Origin: Legionella micdadei | GTDB lineage: Bacteria > Pseudomonadota > Gammaproteobacteria > Legionellales > Legionellaceae | Direction: 5' to 3' | DNA: 64,000 nt | NCBI RefSeq assembly: GCF_000953635.1 | Contig: NZ_LN614830.1 | Span: forward strand, 2,223,001-2,287,000 | In this document: in pieces, positions 30,034-38,729 of the stretch | Position numbering within the stretch: the stretch's first letter is position 1 | Layout of the letters: every line of letters begins with the position of its first letter | Notes under the pieces: model-generated | Database searches by the model: none | The model's input: the letters and a program-made list of their open reading frames with translations, nothing else | Told to the model about the DNA's origin: nothing | Translations under genes and position numbers: made by a program

Positions 30034-31158
30034 ATGCGCCAAAATGTTCATTATGTATTTGTTATGACTATTAGGGTTGTCGTATTCGGTGTCAAAAAGG
30101 CGGGTAACTCAAACTTTGTACGCCAAATAGAAAGAAGTATTACTCCTGAACAAGATTTATACAATAACAATAAATCCAAATCAGAAACGAATTCCTTTGA
30201 GTACATACGGTTACCGCAAAAAAATGATTCACCTGCATGTGATGTGTGGATTATGCATCATGTTGAAAAATATATAACCCTACTTCCTGTTTATTACACG
30301 CACGCACATATAGGTCTTTATTGCCTGGATTTGTCTAAAATCCAGGACGACAATGAGGATGAGCAGACAATAATTAAGGACATTATCGAGTACCGGAAGC
30401 ATAACCCTAACGCACCTTTAATTTTAGTAGGAACAAAAAGAGAGTTGTGCGAGGATGCTGATAGTAAAATTTCCGCCATCTATAAAAGTCTTCAGGCAAA
30501 ACTCGATGAAATGGATATCGAAGGATTTGCTGAACACATTGCTGTTTCAGATAATGACGAAAATTTAACACAGTTTCCAAAATGGCTTGAATCCATTGCT
30601 GCAAAGAAAAAGCCTCTAGCTTATTCCCTCTTGAAGGCGAGAAATAAATTACCCGAGGAGTCCGTCCTTTATCAAGCTCTTGATCATTTTATTTTTGTCG
30701 CTGAAGAGTTAGATTTAACAAAAAATCAGATGGATGAACTCGGGAAAGAAGCTTGCCTATTAATACGGGGTTTAAAAACAGAAAGCGTTCCTATAAAAAG
30801 CGCGGCGATTGAAACCTTCTCTAAAAATTGCCATAGGATTTTGAAAGACGAACCCTCAAAAATAAACAAGGCGGTTGATGCTGTCGTGGCAGCCGCAATT
30901 GCCACTCTCTTTGTTTTTGGGGTTGGGTTTACTTTAGGATGTGCTGCCGGTGTATGGACTGGTCCTTTCGCTTTGCTAACAGGTATTGCAACAGGCTCTG
31001 CTGCTGCAATCACTTTATTGGCAGCTAGTGGCACATGTGGCGTCGCAGCAGGAAGTCTATCCGCATTTGGCTTTTTCAGAGAAACCCCTCTTTCATCTTC
31101 AGTAATCGAGGAGGTCGCGGAAGCAGCAAAAACACAAAAAATAGAATTAATAGCTTAA
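30034..31158 (+). CDS. Degenerate small-GTPase-like domain with C-terminal membrane hairpin, effector candidate
   Basis: 374 residues. The N-terminal 170 residues look like a Ras/Rab-type fold: IRVVVFGVKKAGNSNF at the P-loop position, ACDVWIMHH for switch II, HIGLYCLDLSKI, and PLILVGTKREL where NKxD is expected. The P-loop Lys is replaced by Asn and NKxD has become TKRE, so nucleotide hydrolysis is doubtful. A helical stretch follows, then a Gly/Ala-rich hydrophobic region at about 285-345. The Glu-rich tail EEVAEAAKTQKIELIA fits a Dot/Icm signal. No obvious ribosome site precedes either the ATG at 30034 or an alternative at 30064. Confidence 0.72.
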   Translation: MRQNVHYVFVMTIRVVVFGVKKAGNSNFVRQIERSITPEQDLYNNNKSKSETNSFEYIRLPQKNDSPACDVWIMHHVEKYITLLPVYYTHAHIGLYCLDLSKIQDDNEDEQTIIKDIIEYRKHNPNAPLILVGTKRELCEDADSKISAIYKSLQAKLDEMDIEGFAEHIAVSDNDENLTQFPKWLESIAAKKKPLAYSLLKARNKLPEESVLYQALDHFIFVAEELDLTKNQMDELGKEACLLIRGLKTESVPIKSAAIETFSKNCHRILKDEPSKINKAVDAVVAAAIATLFVFGVGFTLGCAAGVWTGPFALLTGIATGSAAAITLLAASGTCGVAAGSLSAFGFFRETPLSSSVIEEVAEAAKTQKIELIA

Positions 31159-31168
31159 TTGAAGTGAG

Positions 31169-31615
31169 TCACCACCGCTCATCAATCACCCGATTGCCTA
31201 TGTATTCCTCAATTCTCCGCTTTGTGGCAGGGCTAATATCTTCCGGCAAATTCTTAAGATCGAACCATTGCTCATCTAAGATTTCGAAAGAGCGCACAGG
31301 TTTTTTTTCAAATTGCTCCACTAAGTAGAGGACAATGTAATCATCGCGATTTTCGTGATTGCTATGGTAAACGCTAAAAAGCTTCGGCAAAGCTAAACAA
31401 GTAATCCCAGCCTCTTCCCAAAGCTCTCTCTGTACGGCCTGTATCGGAGTTTCTCCTGCTTCAATAGCACCACCAATAGTGTACCATCCCGTGACATAAG
31501 TGTGCTTTATCAGTAATACTCTGTTTTCCTGAATGACTAGCGCTCTAGCCCCCACCCTTTTATCAACAAACAAGGAGAAAACAAAGCTTTTTATTCGTCC
31601 TAAAAAGTTACGCAT
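31169..31615 (-). CDS. Nudix hydrolase
   Basis: 148 residues. A complete Nudix box spans residues 48-70 (GGAIEAGETPIQAV, then RELWEEAGI), giving a Mg-dependent pyrophosphohydrolase of nucleotide-type substrates. The substrate cannot be predicted. It is convergent with the GTPase-like gene, with only 10 bases between their ends, and transcribed from the same strand as the membrane protein gene upstream (39-bp gap). Confidence 0.9.
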   Translation of the reverse strand: MRNFLGRIKSFVFSLFVDKRVGARALVIQENRVLLIKHTYVTGWYTIGGAIEAGETPIQAVQRELWEEAGITCLALPKLFSVYHSNHENRDDYIVLYLVEQFEKKPVRSFEILDEQWFDLKNLPEDISPATKRRIEEYIGNRVIDERW

Positions 31616-31654
31616 TCACACTCCAGATTACACTTAATGATGTTAGGCGCACAG

Positions 31655-32794
31655 TTAAACTGCCAAAGGGCAGCAAGGTTTATCCATTAAAATATCTTGG
31701 CTAAAGGGACTCAATTTGGTAATAAAAAATCCTACGATGTTTCTGCCTACCCAATTTTCGGTACCATCAAAACGTCTCACTGTAGAGCTTTTTTGGCCAG
31801 TACCGAGCAAAATTTTATCGACATAACTGAAGCAGTCTCTTTCACCTGCTTTCATTTTAGTGAATATGTACGCATAGCTATTATGAATTTCTCGCAACTG
31901 CAGATGCAATGCCATCATTTCTACAATCTTTTCACCTGTCACTGTTCGTGTTTCTATTTGGGTCAGTTTTCGAGTTTTAACATCAGATTGGCCCGTTGAG
32001 AATTCAATCAGCTCAGGGTCTTCCTGATTTGGTAGTGACAAAATAATGCAAGCATGATGCCCCAGATACCCTTCCAAGTTTTTACTCGTAAATTGAGCGC
32101 TAAGTGTACCAATTGTAAAAACTTGCTCTGAATCTAAAAATTGTTCATAAGTGGTTCTATTGCCTGCAAAACAGTCTTTCAAGAGCCTACTTTCCACTTG
32201 ATCTTTACAGTGCGATAGAGGCATTACAATATTCGTTTGCAGAACGTGCAAACTTTCTTTAATTCCGTCTAGGCAAAACTTTAATTGTCGCGTTAATTCT
32301 TCTTTAAATAATTTTTTCGGTGTTCTAAAACCAATAGCCGCTCCTAGAGAAAACCCAATGATCAATCCATCTAAAAGATGGCTAAGCGGATTGCTGAAGC
32401 TGCAAATGCTTCGACCAAGCCCCACGATACCTCCAACTAAACCTCCCAGCACACCAGTCATAATGGCTAGCAGCGTTGAACCAAGATCAATCAATGCATA
32501 ACCTACAACAACAGAAAGACGGTTTGTTTGGGAAAATTTGCAAAGTTTTTGGAAAGATTGATTCACTTCGTCGAGTAAATTTTGGGGTAAAGTGTCGCCT
32601 TCAGGTTGTAAGAATTTGGATAATTTTTGACTTAAAACTGTCAATTCTTCAAGAAAATCCTGATAAACCTCAGCATCTGCTTTTTTTATCGAATTAAGTG
32701 CCAACAATAAATAGTACTTAAGTTCATTGACTGGAAGTCCTTGGATAATCGCAAGACAGGATTCTAAACTAGATTTCTCGAAGGCACGGGGCAT
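31655..32794 (-). CDS. Membrane-hairpin protein with possible permuted NlpC/LRAT-like motifs, effector candidate
   Basis: 379 residues from the ATG at 32794, which has GAGAGAG upstream (a TTG at 32812 would add six residues). Residues 1-90 are helical. About 95-155 form a glycine-rich hydrophobic hairpin (IMTGVLGGLVGGIVGLG and DGLIIGFSLGAAIGF). The C-terminal half has GHHACIILS near 243 and, 75 residues on, ERDCFSYVDKIL near 319. A His in a strand followed by a Cys at a helix start is the order seen in circularly permuted NlpC/P60 (LRAT-like) enzymes, but this is motif reading only. No secretion signal is clear. Confidence 0.7.
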   Translation of the reverse strand: MPRAFEKSSLESCLAIIQGLPVNELKYYLLLALNSIKKADAEVYQDFLEELTVLSQKLSKFLQPEGDTLPQNLLDEVNQSFQKLCKFSQTNRLSVVVGYALIDLGSTLLAIMTGVLGGLVGGIVGLGRSICSFSNPLSHLLDGLIIGFSLGAAIGFRTPKKLFKEELTRQLKFCLDGIKESLHVLQTNIVMPLSHCKDQVESRLLKDCFAGNRTTYEQFLDSEQVFTIGTLSAQFTSKNLEGYLGHHACIILSLPNQEDPELIEFSTGQSDVKTRKLTQIETRTVTGEKIVEMMALHLQLREIHNSYAYIFTKMKAGERDCFSYVDKILLGTGQKSSTVRRFDGTENWVGRNIVGFFITKLSPFSQDILMDKPCCPLAV

Positions 32795-32889
32795 AACTAA
32801 GAACTCTCTCAAAAAACTTGCCCTAGCTTAATAATTATCGTATTTCTTCGCTAGAGCCTAAAATAGAAAAGGGATATATTATCACAGAA

Positions 32890-34164
32890 TCACTCATTAC
32901 CCGTATTGCGGTCAAAACGCAATAAAGCATAGTTTGCCCGTGCAACAGCCTCATCCATCGCTTGCTGAGGTGTCTTAAGGCCAGCAAAGATGGATTCTAA
33001 AGCTTCATCATTAATCGTTCTGATCTGGTTCTGCGGACCGATGTGGAGACGTACCCGCTCATCTCGCTGCTGACCCAAATCTGCCTGAGCAAGCGCGAGG
33101 ATAGAAGAGTTGATTTCATTCGAAAAAGAATAAATCCCGTCAGTGCCTAATGGCAAATAGCCAGTTCGCTGATGCCACCGTTGCTGCACCTGCGGTTGGG
33201 CGATGTATGAAAAAAATTGAGCTATACCAGGATATACAGTAGGAGATCGCCCCGCAACAACCCAAAGCGCAGCTCCTCCAGCAACGTCATTATGACGGAT
33301 TTTACTAATTTGTGTATCCAACGGTAAGATTGCAACGCCTAAGCGGAATTTTACCAATCCAGCAAGGCTATTATAACTTCCCGAAGATTGACTGAATAAT
33401 GGACACTGACCACTGGTAAATAACACCGTGGCGTCACTCGTTCTTCCACCGTATTCAAAATAATGTTTTTCCTGCCATGTTTTTAGGCGCTCAAGATGAC
33501 CAACCATCGCCTTACTGTTGTAAACAGCATGTGTTGGCGCAGGTTCAATCATTGCCAATCCATGAATAGATAAAAATGACTCGATTTGTATCCAACCTGG
33601 ATATGCACTCGTATAGGCACAGGGATAACCTGCCTTCCTGAGCTTACCTGCTAGAATTTCCAGCTCAGCCCAAGTTCGTGGGAAAGTATCCGCGTTATAC
33701 CCCTCTTTTTCGACCGCATCGGCATTATAAAAAATAACAGGAATAGAGGTATTAAAAGGCATGGCCAGCAAGCGGTTCTCTTCACTATAGAAGGCCCGCA
33801 CTGCAGGTAAGAAACTTTCTTTAGGTAAAAAAACACCCTGTTCTTGCATGAGTGTTTCAACAGGCTTAATGATGCCTTTAGGATGGAGCATCGTTGCCGT
33901 GCCTACTTCAAAAACCTGTATAAGATCAGGGGGTTGCTTGGCTCTAAAAGCAGCAGCGAAACTGGTTAGTGATTCAATATATTCACCTTTGTAGACCGGT
34001 TTTACTACATAATTGCTTTGAGTGTGATTAAAATCAGCCGCCAACTGATTAATTTCTTCCCCCAAATGCCCAGCAAACGAATGCCACATCACAATTTCGA
34101 CGGGTTTTGCTTGCAGCGTGAGGAAGGAAAATTGCAAGAAAAATAAAATAATGAACCGGCTCAT
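32890..34164 (-). CDS. ugpB: ABC-transporter periplasmic binding protein, glycerol-3-phosphate (UgpB) type
   Basis: 424 residues with a signal peptide (MSRFIILFFLQFSFLTLQA). The sequence VEIVMWHSFAGHLGEEINQLAADFN, VYKGEYIESLTSFAAAFRAKQPPDLIQVFEVGTATM and LFSQSSGSYNSLAGLV are typical of UgpB, which binds sn-glycerol-3-phosphate or glycerophosphodiesters. Its start overlaps the end of ugpQ by four bases, so the two are co-translated. The permeases (UgpA, UgpE) and ATPase (UgpC) are not in the window. Confidence 0.87.
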   Translation of the reverse strand: MSRFIILFFLQFSFLTLQAKPVEIVMWHSFAGHLGEEINQLAADFNHTQSNYVVKPVYKGEYIESLTSFAAAFRAKQPPDLIQVFEVGTATMLHPKGIIKPVETLMQEQGVFLPKESFLPAVRAFYSEENRLLAMPFNTSIPVIFYNADAVEKEGYNADTFPRTWAELEILAGKLRKAGYPCAYTSAYPGWIQIESFLSIHGLAMIEPAPTHAVYNSKAMVGHLERLKTWQEKHYFEYGGRTSDATVLFTSGQCPLFSQSSGSYNSLAGLVKFRLGVAILPLDTQISKIRHNDVAGGAALWVVAGRSPTVYPGIAQFFSYIAQPQVQQRWHQRTGYLPLGTDGIYSFSNEINSSILALAQADLGQQRDERVRLHIGPQNQIRTINDEALESIFAGLKTPQQAMDEAVARANYALLRFDRNTGNE

Positions 34165-34883
34165 GACAACAGATCTGGGTAATCACTGAACACTGCATCA
34201 ACGCCCCAATCGAAGAGTTTTTTAGCTTGGCGTTTGCGATTCACAGTATAAACACAAAGCACGTAACCTTGCTCCTTGATTTGTTGGACACGGGCTGCAT
34301 TAAGGGCACGTTTATTAAAGTGCACCGAATAACATTGTAATTCTTTAGCCTTTGCTAACCAATCTTTATCCCACTCATCGAGAAGTAAGCCAAGCGGCAT
34401 CTCTGGCGCTAAGCTTCGGCATAAGCTCAAAGCAACAAGATCAAAACTGGATACTAATGGCAAGGGTTTTGACTGAGGCCAATAACGGTTAATATGGGAA
34501 AGTACTGCTACGGTTGTTTGCTCAGAAGTCCCTGGATAAGGCTTTATTTCAATATTCGCTTTCACATCAGAAAAGGTTAACCACTGCAACACGTCACGAA
34601 AATGAGGAATTTTTTCCCCACGAAAGCGCCTGGAAAACCATTTTCCCGCATCCAAGCTTTGCAAATATTCCGCAGTAACTAAACCGATTTCACCCTTGCC
34701 GTTTGTGGTACGCTTTAAGGACTCATCATGAAAGACAAAAGGCTCTCCGTCCGCACTAAGCATCACATCGAATTCTAAATAACGACACCCCATTGACAAG
34801 GCTTTATCAAAAGCAGCAATGGTATTCTCAGGTGCGTAAGCAGAAGCGCCTCGATGTCCTATGATTCGCTCAAGGGTTTGCAC
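34161..34883 (-). CDS. ugpQ: Glycerophosphodiester phosphodiesterase
   Basis: 240 residues. Hydrolyses glycerophosphodiesters to glycerol-3-phosphate and an alcohol. The catalytic region is intact: HRGASAYAPENT (H10, E19), EFDVMLSADGEPFVFHDESLKRTT, and a C-terminal VNRKRQAKKLFDWGVDAVFSDYPD. There is no signal peptide, so it acts in the cytoplasm. It starts with GTG at 34883, preceded by GAGG, and overlaps the upstream gene by 14 bases and ugpB by 4, forming a tight operon for phospholipid headgroup use. Confidence 0.93.
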   Translation of the reverse strand: MQTLERIIGHRGASAYAPENTIAAFDKALSMGCRYLEFDVMLSADGEPFVFHDESLKRTTNGKGEIGLVTAEYLQSLDAGKWFSRRFRGEKIPHFRDVLQWLTFSDVKANIEIKPYPGTSEQTTVAVLSHINRYWPQSKPLPLVSSFDLVALSLCRSLAPEMPLGLLLDEWDKDWLAKAKELQCYSVHFNKRALNAARVQQIKEQGYVLCVYTVNRKRQAKKLFDWGVDAVFSDYPDLLS

Positions 34884-35589
34884 TTGGATTTTCCTCTTGT
34901 CGATTGGAGGCGAGTTCGACTAATGCATTCATTATTAATTCATTACTTACGGTCAATGCAGGTGCTGGGGTAGCTGCAGCAGCCATCACCATTGTATTCA
35001 ATGCCCGCGGTTGATAAGCTTTAGCCATTGGAATAGCTTGATCCCCTTCAAAGAAATAGATGCGATGTACACTGTAATTTTGATTTGTGTACGTTTTATC
35101 CAATCGGTTTAATTCACCGTTAATCTGCTGATACAAATAATCCCTTAGCTGCGCTCTAACCTGTTGGGTCTCTTCGAGACTTGGCTTAAACTCAACCGCA
35201 TTGATTTCGTAAGTGGCTCCTGGTTTACTCACATTTTTTGCATTTTGATAAATGTCAGTCAAGCTTCCTTGAGGCACCCTTGCCTGGGCTGCAACATACA
35301 ATTTTTCAAGTCCTGAACTGTCTTGGGAACGATCAAATTGAGTTAATTGCCACTGACCAGCAGCAATTTTATTTAAATTATTCATAATCTCTGCACGGGC
35401 TTTCACTAAATCAGCATTCGTCAAAGTGGCATTGATACTTACGGTTAGCAATGCAGATTGGGTTGTAACCCACTGTTTAGCAGAAACTTGAAAGACGACC
35501 TTATCCAGCATCATTTTATGAGGTAAATTAGCAGCATTCGCTAATGGACTTAGCGCCGCCAGTGCTAACATTGCAGCCAGTTTTCTCAT
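34870..35589 (-). CDS. Secreted protein of unknown function upstream of ugpQ
   Basis: 239 residues with a Sec signal peptide (MRKLAAMLALAALSPLANA). The mature part (LDKVVFQVSAKQWVTTQSALLTVSINATL) has alternating strands and helices recalling SIMPL-type periplasmic proteins, but the match is too weak to name. It is the first gene of a three-gene minus-strand operon with ugpQ and ugpB; the 14-base overlap with ugpQ implies coupled translation. Probably periplasmic. Confidence 0.75.
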   Translation of the reverse strand: MRKLAAMLALAALSPLANAANLPHKMMLDKVVFQVSAKQWVTTQSALLTVSINATLTNADLVKARAEIMNNLNKIAAGQWQLTQFDRSQDSSGLEKLYVAAQARVPQGSLTDIYQNAKNVSKPGATYEINAVEFKPSLEETQQVRAQLRDYLYQQINGELNRLDKTYTNQNYSVHRIYFFEGDQAIPMAKAYQPRALNTMVMAAAATPAPALTVSNELIMNALVELASNRQEENPSANP

Positions 35590-35798
35590 CGCTATCTCCG
35601 ATATTCAATTTAAAGCAGTTTACACTAGCGTCGGCTGGCTTTCCACTTGCCGCCTGAGCTTGGCTACCCAACTTTATCCTCATGAATCTATGCTTAACTT
35701 AATAATAGGATCGGAAGTTAAATTTTACTTAACTACATTGCTTTCAATCGGGAATGGATTTATAACATGTAGGATGCAATTTCACTGGAGCACTATTG

Positions 35799-36887
35799 AT
35801 GATGTCTGTTAACGAAATAAAGCCAAACGAAGCACTCACCATTCAAGATGATTTTCTTGATTACGCACTAGTGCATGGGTTTGGTGATCTGCATTTTAAA
35901 GTGGATCCCGAAACAGGTATGAAGGCCATAATTGCCATTCATAGTACTAAACTAGGTCCAGCTCTAGGAGGTTGTCGTTTTATAGAATACCCAAATACAA
36001 CAAGTGCCATTTATGATGCCATGCGTTTAGCCAGAGGCATGAGCTATAAGGCTGCTTCGGTTAATCTTCCTCTAGGCGGTGGCAAAGCAGTTGTTATTAA
36101 ACCAAATAAACCTTTTGACCGTGAAGCATACTTACATGCTTTTGGAAAATTTGTTAATGAATTAAACGGTCGTTATATCACGGCTTTGGATAGTGGTACG
36201 CAATTAAGCGACATGGACATAATTGCCCAACATACTCCTTACGTAGCCAGCCTATCAAGCCATAATGGCGATCCGTCTCCTTCCACAGCTAAAGGGGTGT
36301 TGAGAGGGATTCAGGCCGCTGTTGAATTCAAATTAGGCAAAAATAAATTAGAAGGCTTACATATTGCCATACAAGGCTTAGGCCATGTTGGTTATTTGCT
36401 AGCAGGGCATCTTCACGAATTGGGTGCTAAACTGACGGTCGCCGATATCAAAGCCACTAATGTTGAACGCGCAGTAAAAGAATTTGGTGCCGAAGTTGTC
36501 CCTACTGAATCAATTCATAAAGTGCCTTGCGATGTTTTTGCACCTTGTGCATTGGGGGCGATTATCAACGACCGCACTATAGGCCAATTACAAACTCCGA
36601 TTATTGCAGGGGCTGCCAATAATCAGCTCGCCCACACTTACCATGGACAATTGTTGCATGAAAAAGGGATCCTTTATGCCGCTGATTACGTAATCAACGC
36701 AGGGGGACTAATCTATGCAGCAAGCAAGTATTTACATACGCCTGAACAATTAGTAAATCAGCAGATTGATGGTATTCATACCTCCTTGTTAGCTATTTTT
36801 GCTCGTTCAATGCGCGAGAATCTTCCAGCGAGTGAAATTGCTGACACTTTAGCCCAAGAAAAATTAGGTTTGCTACCTGTTCACTAG
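35799..36887 (+). CDS. Leucine/phenylalanine/valine dehydrogenase
   Basis: 362 residues, NAD-dependent Glu/Leu/Phe/Val dehydrogenase family, reversibly deaminating a branched or aromatic amino acid to its 2-oxoacid. It has the substrate site LGPALGGCRF, the catalytic Lys in LPLGGGKAVV, a following Asp in ALDSGTQLSDMD, and the Rossmann motif IQGLGHVGYLLAGHL. Placed ahead of HPPD, a role in tyrosine or phenylalanine catabolism is plausible but not proven. TGGAG precedes the ATG at 35799 by eight bases; ATG 35802 is possible. Confidence 0.9.
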   Translation: MMSVNEIKPNEALTIQDDFLDYALVHGFGDLHFKVDPETGMKAIIAIHSTKLGPALGGCRFIEYPNTTSAIYDAMRLARGMSYKAASVNLPLGGGKAVVIKPNKPFDREAYLHAFGKFVNELNGRYITALDSGTQLSDMDIIAQHTPYVASLSSHNGDPSPSTAKGVLRGIQAAVEFKLGKNKLEGLHIAIQGLGHVGYLLAGHLHELGAKLTVADIKATNVERAVKEFGAEVVPTESIHKVPCDVFAPCALGAIINDRTIGQLQTPIIAGAANNQLAHTYHGQLLHEKGILYAADYVINAGGLIYAASKYLHTPEQLVNQQIDGIHTSLLAIFARSMRENLPASEIADTLAQEKLGLLPVH

Positions 36888-36952
36888 GATAATTAAGCGC
36901 TAATCCGGCTTCTTTTGAGCGATTAGCGCATTAAATAAATAAGGCATCCCCA

Positions 36953-37612
36953 ATGAAACATTTAAGTCTCACTCCAGCGCTTTATGACTACATGCTCGAT
37001 ATCTCTTTGCGGGAGCACCCTGTCCTGAAAGCACTGCGCGATGAAACCGCTAAATTGCCCCTTGCAAACATGCAAGTCGCGCCAGAGCAAGCACAGTTCA
37101 TGCAGTTTCTCATTCGTCTTATCGATGCAAAAAAAATCTTGGAATTAGGTACTTTTACTGGCTACAGCGCATTAGCCATGGCCTTGGCTTTGCCTGATGA
37201 TGGCGAACTCATCACTTGTGATATTAATACCGAATGGACTTCAATAGCCCCCCCTTTTTGGCGTGAAGCGCAGCAAGAGCATAAGATCAGTTTACGTTTA
37301 GCCCCTGCTCTGGATACACTTCATCATTTGCTGGAAGAAGGATATAACCGTAGTTTTGACTTTATCTTCATTGATGCTGATAAAACAAATTATGTGAATT
37401 ATTACGAATTGGCTCTGCAATTAATTAGCCCACGAGGCATTATTGCCATAGACAACGTTTTTTGGGATGGTAAAGTAATTGATGAACATGAAACGGGTGG
37501 GCAAACTCGTGAAATCCGCCGCCTAAATGCATTAATTAAGACGGATGAACGGGTTGAGGTAAGTCTTTTAGCAATCGCAGATGGATTATTTTTAGTCAAA
37601 CCACGTCTTTAG
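36953..37612 (+). CDS. Class I O-methyltransferase, caffeoyl-CoA/catechol type
   Basis: 219 residues. SAM-binding motif LELGTFTGYSALAMALALP, metal-binding region FIFIDADKTNYVNYYELAL and GIIAIDNVFWDGKV place it in the cation-dependent O-methyltransferase_3 family. Bacterial members methylate catechols or unknown small phenolics. It sits between the dehydrogenase and HPPD with gaps of 65 and 43 bp and may be co-transcribed with them, which would fit an aromatic substrate. Confidence 0.88.
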   Translation: MKHLSLTPALYDYMLDISLREHPVLKALRDETAKLPLANMQVAPEQAQFMQFLIRLIDAKKILELGTFTGYSALAMALALPDDGELITCDINTEWTSIAPPFWREAQQEHKISLRLAPALDTLHHLLEEGYNRSFDFIFIDADKTNYVNYYELALQLISPRGIIAIDNVFWDGKVIDEHETGGQTREIRRLNALIKTDERVEVSLLAIADGLFLVKPRL

Positions 37613-37655
37613 CCTTAGTTCGGATACTGCGCTAAAGACCAACAGGAGTGAGTCA

Positions 37656-38717
37656 ATGAACGAAAATACTGCTAAAAACCCTTGCGGATTAGACGGGTTT
37701 GCGTTTTTGGAGTTCTCAGGTCCAGACAAAGCTTTACTCGATAAGCAATTTATCAATATGGGCTTTCATAAAATCGCTCAGCATAAAAATCAGGATATTT
37801 GCCTCTATCAACAAGGAGGAATCCAATTCATCGTGAATGCAGCTGCTGACTGCCAAGCCCAAGAACATGCCAAAGCCCATGGGCCAGGTGCTTGTGCGAT
37901 GGGTTTTCGTGTTAAAGATGCAAAACAAGCTTATGATCATGCCATTAAACAAGGTGCAACACCTTTTCATGACTGTCAGCATGCTAATCATGATCTACCG
38001 GCCATTCAAGCCATCGGCGGAAGTGTCATCTACTTTGTTGATGATAATCATCAACCTTTTGCCAGTCACTGGCAGACAATGAAATCATCCGAGCAAGAAA
38101 AGCAAGGATGCGGCCTTACCTTTATTGATCATCTTACCCATAATGTTCACCGTGGGAATATGGATAAATGGGCACTTTTTTATGAATCCATTTTCAATTT
38201 CCATGAAATTCGCTTTTTCAATATTGTTGGCCAGATGACTGGACTAGTGAGTAGAGCTTTAGCAAGCCCTTGTGGCAAAATCAAAATTCCACTGAATGAA
38301 TCAAAGGACGACAAGTCACAAATCGAGGAATTCTTACATGACTATCGCGGCGAAGGGATTCAGCACGTGGCCCTTAATACTGATGACATCTATACCACAG
38401 TAAATACATTAAGAAAACACAGTGTTGCTTTTCTCGACGTTCCGGATACCTATTATGAAATAGTCGATCAAAGAATACCTTGGCATAAAGAGCCTCTTGC
38501 TAAGCTGCAGCAAGAACGCATTTTGATCGACGGTGAGAAAGATCCGAAAGGTGGATTATTGTTACAGATTTTTACCGAAAATATATTCGGACCAGTGTTT
38601 TTTGAGATTATTCAACGCCGTGGAAATCAAGGTTTTGGTGAGGGTAATTTCCAAGCACTGTTTGAAGCTATTGAGCGGGATCAAATTAAACGAGGCACCT
38701 TACAAGAAATTCACTAA
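37656..38717 (+). CDS. lly: 4-Hydroxyphenylpyruvate dioxygenase (legiolysin type)
   Basis: 353 residues. Fe(II) enzyme turning 4-hydroxyphenylpyruvate into homogentisate. Metal ligands can be read as H159 (FIDHLTHNV), H237 (GIQHVALNTDDI) and E317 (FFEIIQRRG), and the C-terminal gate is FGEGNFQALFEAIE. In Legionella pneumophila this enzyme is legiolysin, which produces the brown homogentisate-derived pigment and associated haemolysis and fluorescence. It is followed by fumarylacetoacetase-family and maleylacetoacetate-isomerase genes, as expected for tyrosine breakdown; homogentisate dioxygenase is not in the window. AGGAG precedes the ATG. Confidence 0.96.
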   Translation: MNENTAKNPCGLDGFAFLEFSGPDKALLDKQFINMGFHKIAQHKNQDICLYQQGGIQFIVNAAADCQAQEHAKAHGPGACAMGFRVKDAKQAYDHAIKQGATPFHDCQHANHDLPAIQAIGGSVIYFVDDNHQPFASHWQTMKSSEQEKQGCGLTFIDHLTHNVHRGNMDKWALFYESIFNFHEIRFFNIVGQMTGLVSRALASPCGKIKIPLNESKDDKSQIEEFLHDYRGEGIQHVALNTDDIYTTVNTLRKHSVAFLDVPDTYYEIVDQRIPWHKEPLAKLQQERILIDGEKDPKGGLLLQIFTENIFGPVFFEIIQRRGNQGFGEGNFQALFEAIERDQIKRGTLQEIH

Positions 38718-38729
38718 GAGGTTTTAAGG

